Assembly (NCBI GenBank): GCA_017461445.1
Contig: JAFTXW010000012.1
Coordinates: 59,944-123,943 of the forward strand
Source: Oscillospiraceae bacterium
GTDB lineage: Bacteria; Bacillota; Clostridia; Oscillospirales; Oscillospiraceae
Direction: 5' to 3'
DNA: 64,000 nt
The notes under the pieces are model-generated. The model was not told where the DNA came from. It did not search any database and worked only from the letters and a program-made list of their open reading frames with translations. Below are positions 59,792-64,000 of this stretch, piece by piece (the stretch's first letter is position 1; every line of letters begins with the position of its first letter). The translations under genes were made by a program, and so were the position numbers.

Positions 59792-60264
59792 ATAGGAAGC
59801 TTGTCGCTTATTTCTCTGCCAGCGGTGTGACTGCAAAAGTTGCTGAGATGCTGGCTGATGCTGTTGGTGCCGACATTTATGAGATTCGTCCTGCGGTACC
59901 ATATACCAAAGCTGATTTGAACTGGATGGATAAGAAGTCCCGCAGCACCATCGAGATGAATGATAAATCCATCCGTCCTGCCATTGCGGATACGAATGCA
60001 CAGATCGATCAGTATGAGACCATTTTCCTGGGTTTCCCGATTTGGTGGTATGTGGCACCAACGATTATCAACACCTTCCTGGAGAGCTATGATTTCTCTG
60101 GTAAGAAGATCATTCTTTTTGCTACCTCCGGCGGCAGTAAGTTTGGAAAGACCGTTGAGGAGTTGAAGGTAAGTGTCCCTGCTTCCTGCGAGATCATTGA
60201 GGGCAAGCTGCTCAATGGCAAACAGACGATTCCTACGATTCGTTCTTGGACGGATACGTTATGA
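59788..60264 (+). CDS. Flavodoxin
   Basis: 158 residues. FMN-binding phosphate loop AYFSASGVTAKVAEMLADA (residues 6-24) and LGFPIWWYVAP typical of flavodoxin-like NAD(P)H quinone-reductase-type proteins. An electron carrier. ATG overlaps the polymerase stop (ATGA). Its link to a translesion polymerase is unexplained. Confidence 0.8.
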   Translation: MNRKLVAYFSASGVTAKVAEMLADAVGADIYEIRPAVPYTKADLNWMDKKSRSTIEMNDKSIRPAIADTNAQIDQYETIFLGFPIWWYVAPTIINTFLESYDFSGKKIILFATSGGSKFGKTVEELKVSVPASCEIIEGKLLNGKQTIPTIRSWTDTL

Positions 60265-60295
60265 TATAGACAGAGAAAGAATTCCTATCTCAATA

Positions 60296-60335
60296 AAAAG
60301 CTGGTCAATCTTGCGTGAAGATTGACCAGCTTTTG
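60296..60335. terminator. Bidirectional intrinsic terminator
   Basis: AAAAGCTGGTCAATCTT / AAGATTGACCAGCTTTT perfect stem between convergent genes (flavodoxin and HPr). Confidence 0.9.
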
Positions 60336-60337
60336 AA

Positions 60338-60598
60338 TTAGTACATATCAGTAATGAAAAATGATTCCAACGCAGAGGCTGCAGATTGTGCATCGGATCC
60401 ATCAGCTGTAATTGTGACTGATTCGCCAGGTTGCACGCAAAGACACATTACTCCCAGTAAGCTTTTTGCATTGATCCGCTGCGTACCTCGTTCAAGATAA
60501 ATAAGCCTTTCAAATTCGTTGGCCTTCTGGACAAATAATGTTGCCTGTCGGTTATGCAGTCCAGCTTGGTTCCGAACAACTATATTTTTAGAATACAC
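60338..60598 (-). CDS. HPr-family phosphocarrier protein
   Basis: 86 residues, HPr length. Contains NQAGLHNRQATLFVQ with the active-site His at position 15 and Arg17, and NAKSLLGVMCL with the regulatory Ser region near 46. Likely able to take part in PTS phosphotransfer or carbon-catabolite signalling. GTG start at 60,598 behind CGGAGG. Unusual on a mobile element; encoded next to hfq. Confidence 0.85.
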   Translation of the reverse strand: MYSKNIVVRNQAGLHNRQATLFVQKANEFERLIYLERGTQRINAKSLLGVMCLCVQPGESVTITADGSDAQSAASALESFFITDMY

Positions 60599-60625
60599 AA
60601 GATTGCCTCCGAAACTAAAATGCGC

Positions 60626-60850
60626 TTATTTGTTAATGGATTTCAGAGTGCGCACTGGAATGATGGTAGAAATTGCATGCTTATATATGATCTGTTGCCT
60701 GCCTTCCACATCAAGAACTACGATGGCATCATCGTGATCGAGAATCAAGCCTTTAATTTGATATCCGTTCATCAAAAAGACTGTAACCGGAATTTTTCCG
60801 GATGATATTTCGTCTAGCAGATCATCCTGCAACGCTGTACTCATATGCAT
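60626..60850 (-). CDS. hfq: RNA chaperone Hfq
   Basis: 74 residues. Sm1 (GKIPVTVFLMNGYQIKGLI) and Sm2 (IIYKHAISTIIP) motifs are intact, including the YKHAIST ring-binding signature. Forms a hexamer that binds small RNAs and mRNAs. AAGGAAAA precedes the ATG. Precedes HPr by 27 bases in the same direction. Confidence 0.9.
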   Translation of the reverse strand: MHMSTALQDDLLDEISSGKIPVTVFLMNGYQIKGLILDHDDAIVVLDVEGRQQIIYKHAISTIIPVRTLKSINK

Positions 60851-60999
60851 ACTGTTTTCCTTCTTTCTGTCGGTTTGTGCGGGTTGAAAGTGTAACCGTG
60901 CTTATATTTCTTGTATACACTTTATCACACTATATCAAAAAGGGTGCAACTTGGCAAGGATGGAATTATAAGACTAAGAAATGCCTCCATGAAAATGAG

Positions 61000-61030
61000 A
61001 AGTGGCCCCAACTTTACATAGGAGCCACTT
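61000..61030. terminator. Hairpin, possible terminator
   Basis: AAGTGGC / GCCACTT with a 17-base loop downstream of the HTH gene at 61,075. T-run weak. Confidence 0.4.
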
Positions 61031-61074
61031 CAATATGTACGGTTGCTTTCCGCAGAATTTGCCATGATAGAGCA

Positions 61075-61305
61075 TCAATCATGTGACGGATATGTTGCCT
61101 GCAAATATGCATCGTTTGCGTCTGGGTTCTCCAAATCATAGTGCATGATTGCTTCGCGCAGACCATCAGCAATCTGCTTGTAGATGATGGGATTTCCTCC
61201 ACTTGCTTTTTCTATCTCATAATGATAATGCATCATGATTAATTCCAGTGCTGCCTTATCTCCGTTTACAGCGGCAACGATTAAGTCATAGCTAGGTCTT
61301 TTCAT
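61075..61305 (-). CDS. Orf8-like helix-turn-helix protein (second copy)
   Basis: 76 residues. YDLIVAAVNGDKAALELIMMHYHYEIEKAS is the same HTH_16-like pattern as the gene at 33,882. Such proteins regulate conjugative elements. CAGGGGGCC precedes the ATG. The second copy is remote from the Orf7-like sigma gene. Confidence 0.65.
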   Translation of the reverse strand: MKRPSYDLIVAAVNGDKAALELIMMHYHYEIEKASGGNPIIYKQIADGLREAIMHYDLENPDANDAYLQATYPSHD

Positions 61306-61392
61306 TGGTGCGGCCCCCTGATTGTGTTTTTTTTCATCATAACACAAACGCATAGAAAAGGAAAGCTGAAGACAGTGCAAATAGGTGTGTTT

Positions 61393-61830
61393 TTATTCCT
61401 TTGTGGGGCATATCAATGCTACTAATTCCTTTAGTGTATTCTTGCTAGGTAACTGAGGATCTCCAACAAACAGCAGCATTATTTCAGTTTGCAGGTTGAC
61501 ACTACCGGATAAAGCACACCGTATCTCGTAATATTGCCTCCTGCCTGAATCATAGACAGCTTCATATCCCATGAGACCATTCAAGAACACTGCCTGAGGG
61601 CCTTCCAAAACAAAGCAATCCTCTAAATCCCGAATGATGGAATTCAGTTCTGCCAAAGGACCCTTTGTTTCATGCTCAATGGCAATGCGAATTCGGAGTG
61701 CTTTATCTTTTGTCCAGAAATCCAGTGCGTCGGAAGCACCATCACCATAGTTTGTATCAAGATAATATCCGTCCGGAATTGCAAAGGATACTCCCTCATA
61801 GTGAAAACGGTGATTTTTATATAATAGCAT
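61393..61830 (-). CDS. Hypothetical protein
   Basis: 145 residues, beta-rich (FHYEGVSFAIPDGYYLDTNYGD ...). No family recognised. Its ATG overlaps the end of the upstream gene, so both are coupled. Confidence 0.6.
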   Translation of the reverse strand: MLLYKNHRFHYEGVSFAIPDGYYLDTNYGDGASDALDFWTKDKALRIRIAIEHETKGPLAELNSIIRDLEDCFVLEGPQAVFLNGLMGYEAVYDSGRRQYYEIRCALSGSVNLQTEIMLLFVGDPQLPSKNTLKELVALICPTKE

Positions 61831-62533
61831 CTTTCATTATCTCCTCTCGAAGAGAAAAAGTATCCTGGGGATCCTCTACAGGAATGTGGGCGATTTTCCA
61901 TTCTTTCACATTAATGCAGCCCTCCCACTGATCCATATTCAGCCTACGACCAAAATAAGCTTCCAGCATTCGTGTGTATTTGATATCCAGGACCGTGTCT
62001 CTATGATAACCGGGAATGCAATGCCGGAGCAACTCATTTCCCATCAGATAGCCATAATAATGTGCCAGCTTCATGCCGCTGCATTCCATGGCACATTCAA
62101 ATCCGATAACAGCATCAACGACATCATCCAGTTCATCCGGCAGTTCCTTCTGGAACTTTTCTTTATACTGGTAGGCGGACTTGTAAAGAGGAAGGCGATC
62201 CGCAACATGAGGCCGGAGGTAATTATCATAGTCGACGTGGGGAGAGGTACAGTTGGGCATCATAGGATTTACAAAATGGTCGTAATTCATTTTCAGCCCC
62301 TGAACACCGGCATGGTACAGATTGGATGCACACATCTGCTCGATGGCAACTGTGTATTTTCGAATGTTGTGTTTTGCTTCAGAACCCAGAACGGTATGCA
62401 GACGCTCAATGGCATCCAGATAGGCCTGATAAATGGCCGGAAAATCTTCGTTCTGATTGTAGAGGGTTTCTACCATTGCATCCACTACAGGTTTACCGAT
62501 AAGAGATTCCATTACTTGCGTTTTCGTGATCAT
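61817..62533 (-). CDS. Hypothetical protein
   Basis: 238 residues, helical, no known domain. GAAAGGAAG precedes the ATG. Its promoter region (62,560-62,620) contains a copy of the motif AGCTATAAGCATTAGT that also lies in both operon promoters A and B. Confidence 0.6.
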   Translation of the reverse strand: MITKTQVMESLIGKPVVDAMVETLYNQNEDFPAIYQAYLDAIERLHTVLGSEAKHNIRKYTVAIEQMCASNLYHAGVQGLKMNYDHFVNPMMPNCTSPHVDYDNYLRPHVADRLPLYKSAYQYKEKFQKELPDELDDVVDAVIGFECAMECSGMKLAHYYGYLMGNELLRHCIPGYHRDTVLDIKYTRMLEAYFGRRLNMDQWEGCINVKEWKIAHIPVEDPQDTFSLREEIMKDAII

Positions 62534-62571
62534 AATTGTCTTCCTTTCATGATTCGTCAGATTGATGGATA

Positions 62572-62587
62572 AGCTATAAGCATTAGT
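62572..62587. promoter_or_regulatory. Shared 16-base motif, third copy
   Basis: AGCTATAAGCATTAGT at 62,572-62,587; the same motif (one difference at most) at 48,449-48,464 and 56,450-56,465 lies between the -35 and -10 boxes. A repressor site is plausible. Confidence 0.55.
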
Positions 62588-62692
62588 ATAATGCTATATG
62601 ACTTAATAATAAAGGAAGTACAAAGTCGAAATCACAGGAAATCCGTCGAGAAAGAAAAAATAGGAGGCAACAGCGTGCCTCCTAAAGGGGTG

Positions 62693-63013
62693 TCATAAGT
62701 TTCGAATATAAGCATCCAGAATATCTGCAGCAGTCTTTCTCTGTTGAGGAGTCAAACCGTCTAACTTCTGTGTGAGTTCATCGTACACGAATTCCTTGCC
62801 AGACGGCGTCACATCACGAAGAACATAATCTGCAGAGATATCCAACGCTACGATCAGTTTGGTAAAGACATTCATGCTGGGCATTTTAACACCGCGCTCG
62901 ATCTCACTCAAGTACATTTCGTTGATATCAGCAGCGCGTGATAGCTCCTGCTGTGTGACTCCCTTTTTCAGGCGAGCTTCTTTGATTTTATTGCCCAGAG
63001 AAACCTTATCCAT
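62693..63013 (-). CDS. XRE-family transcriptional regulator
   Basis: 106 residues. Cro/CI helix-turn-helix (LGNKIKEARLKKGVTQQELSRAADINEMYLSEIERG, residues 6-41), then a helical tail. A likely master repressor of the element. GGGAGGTGATTCT precedes the ATG at 63,013. It is the nearest regulator to the shared 16-base motif. Confidence 0.8.
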   Translation of the reverse strand: MDKVSLGNKIKEARLKKGVTQQELSRAADINEMYLSEIERGVKMPSMNVFTKLIVALDISADYVLRDVTPSGKEFVYDELTQKLDGLTPQQRKTAADILDAYIRNL

Positions 63014-63148
63014 AGAATCACCTCCCGTGCTCATAGCATTAAATCCATGTTATTAGTATAAAAGATTCCAAACTTTTGCGGAACACGCACAGAGCATGGA
63101 GATAATGCTGTAAGCACGATAGAGAAGGAGATATTTTTTTCGTTCCAT

Positions 63149-63181
63149 AGTGTAGTGACCGGCTGGACGCTACACTTTTTG
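63149..63181 (+). terminator. Intrinsic terminator
   Basis: AGTGTAG / CTACACT followed by TTTTT, plus strand. It ends an unrecognised transcript from about 63,040 (gap 63,014-63,346; nothing else supported in it). Confidence 0.65.
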
Positions 63182-63346
63182 CTGCTTTGCAATCAATGGA
63201 CGGTTATCCATGTCTTTGCAGTAGTTCTATAAAGGTATATCCTCGCAACTTTTTTTCCGTGAACTATTTGTTTTGTCATGTTATTATATGGCCACAACCG
63301 AAACACAAAGACACCACACCTCCCCCGAAGAAAGGAGGCGTGGCCC

Positions 63347-63724
63347 ATGAAGACAAAGCGATGCACCAATTCTTCCTGCCGCCGGGAGTTCAAACTGGAA
63401 ACTCTGGTTTGCCCCCACTGTGGGAAACAATATCCCAGAGCCAATGCTGGCCTTGATAAAAATAAACACTATGCTGAGATTCTTACTTATTGCGGTCCCA
63501 GCAAGCTGTCGACGATCAAGGTGATCCGAAAGCATACAGGCCTGGGCCTGAAGGATGCCAAAACACTTGTCGATTATACTCCCAGTTTGATCGGCAAAAG
63601 ATTCCGGGCATCTCAGGCTGAGGCGCTGAAGGCTGAGATCCGTGCCGCAGGCGGTGACGCAATGATCGTTCCTGCCAGCCGCGGTACGAAGGGTGTCTTT
63701 GTGTTGCCGAAGAAAGCGGGTTAA
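63347..63724 (+). CDS. Zinc-ribbon protein with ribosomal L7/L12 C-terminal-like domain
   Basis: 125 residues. N-terminal zinc ribbon (RCTNSSCRREF...LVCPHCGKQY, residues 4-31), then a stretch STIKVIRKHTGLGLKDAKTLVD and AEALKAEIRAAGGDAMIV that matches the L7/L12 C-terminal domain, used on ribosomes to recruit GTPases. It may interact with translation factors. AAAGGAGGCG precedes the ATG. Confidence 0.75.
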   Translation: MKTKRCTNSSCRREFKLETLVCPHCGKQYPRANAGLDKNKHYAEILTYCGPSKLSTIKVIRKHTGLGLKDAKTLVDYTPSLIGKRFRASQAEALKAEIRAAGGDAMIVPASRGTKGVFVLPKKAG

Positions 63725-63772
63725 TTCGGGGGAACGCCCGCTTCCCTCCGGCAAAATGAACCTTGAAAATTC

Positions 63773-64000
63773 CATATCTGAACCATGCATATGACCAACT
63801 CGATGCTATAAAGCGTGCCAGCGCTTCGAGGCGTGGGGAAATGCTCAGCTTGAACCGGTGGGGATACCCGCTGGGAAGATCTGCCTGCGTACAGTGATGT
63901 CCGCGGGGGAGGCGGAAACCGCCAACAGTAAACTCATGTCGCAAGACTGCATGCATCAAAAGGTACAACCCTTCCGGTTGCAACAATAGACGGCCGCACA
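63773..64000 (+). ncRNA. Candidate structured RNA at the right edge (partial)
   Basis: No coding frame is convincing in 63,725-64,000. Stable hairpins: CCGGTGGG-GATA-CCCGCTGG (63,855-63,874), GGCGG-AAA-CCGCC (63,911-63,923), CAACC-CTTCC-GGTTG (63,966-63,980). A large ordered RNA such as those found on phages and ICEs is possible; no class was recognised and it runs off the window. Confidence 0.45.

Larger units (their letters stand above)
31597..64000. mobile_element. Large integrative element (left end and at least 32 kb; right end outside window)
   Basis: Starts with a Tn916/Tn1549-type integrase at its edge and contains excisionase-like, Orf7/Orf8-like, segregation, recombination, replication, tRNA and regulatory genes. 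The base composition is clearly more AT-rich than 1-31,500. Most genes lie on the minus strand in long operons. No relaxase, coupling protein, type IV secretion, capsid or terminase gene is recognised in the visible part, so transfer mode is open. The exact left end is inferred. Confidence 0.75.

Noticed and set aside
63516-63986. 156-codon minus-strand frame at the right end
   Set aside because: It is antisense to the L7/L12-like gene and to a hairpin-rich segment, with no ribosome site.
31597-64000. Complete prophage
   Set aside because: No terminase, portal, capsid, tail or lysis genes were recognised in the visible 32 kb, although tRNAs, YqaJ and SSB also occur in phages. The right part is outside the window.
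31597-64000. Confirmed conjugative element
   Set aside because: Integrase, Orf7/Orf8-like genes fit an ICE, but no relaxase, coupling protein or VirB4-type ATPase is visible, so only 'integrative element' is stated.

Overview
The window has two parts. Positions 1 to about 31,600 are GC-rich chromosome of a spore-forming clostridium, most likely an Oscillospiraceae-type gut bacterium. Clues are the pro-sigma-K regulator BofA, DnaD/DnaI-type replication proteins, ECF vitamin transport, NhaC, tandem MATE pumps, an M29 peptidase and GC-rich codon use. From about 31,600 to the right edge the sequence is visibly AT-richer and carries a large integrative element whose right end is not reached.

Chromosomal part: an ABC exporter; RibU under an FMN riboswitch; a DUF4830 protein; an RsuA-type pseudouridine synthase; a CdaR/PucR-type regulator; ftsE-ftsX followed by two paralogous coiled-coil M23 hydrolases (FtsEX-activated cell-separation module) and an S41 protease; an unusual pyrophosphatase-like/Nudix fusion with a NodB-type deacetylase; NhaC; GNAT; DUF975; an XRE-TPR regulator; tRNA-Leu(UAA); the operon dnaD-like/dnaC-like/HAD/yfbR; a structured RNA before bofA; MscS; a phosphoribosyltransferase; phosphoglucomutase; two MATE exporters; an M29/ArsR cassette flanked by inverted copies of a palindrome-cluster repeat; and a NifX-like/RNHCP pair.

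Mobile part: a Tn916/Tn1549-type tyrosine integrase lies at the left edge, next to three TTGTTGTCA repeats, with a ribbon-helix-helix protein, a DUF6462-like putative excisionase and Orf8/Orf7-like regulators. Four tRNA genes (Glu, Glu, Ser, Arg), a small-RNA locus, a ParM/ParR-like segregation pair, Fic and HExxH/SEC-C proteins follow. Two long minus-strand operons make up the core. One holds primase, an annealing-like protein, RecD2 helicase, YqaJ exonuclease and hypotheticals. The other holds SSB, a membrane protein, a MoxR AAA ATPase, a VWA protein with an HExxH motif and hypotheticals. Both start with copies of the same promoter plus a leader containing two tandem terminator hairpins, which suggests co-regulation by antitermination. 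A Y-family polymerase, flavodoxin, HPr, Hfq, an XRE regulator and an L7/L12-like zinc protein complete the visible part. No relaxase, type IV secretion gene or phage structural gene was recognised, so whether it is an ICE, a phage-plasmid or something else is open.

The most interesting signals are the twin attenuator-like leaders, the MoxR/VWA-HExxH operon with SSB, several unassigned structured RNAs, host-like Hfq and HPr on the element, and the palindrome-cluster repeats.
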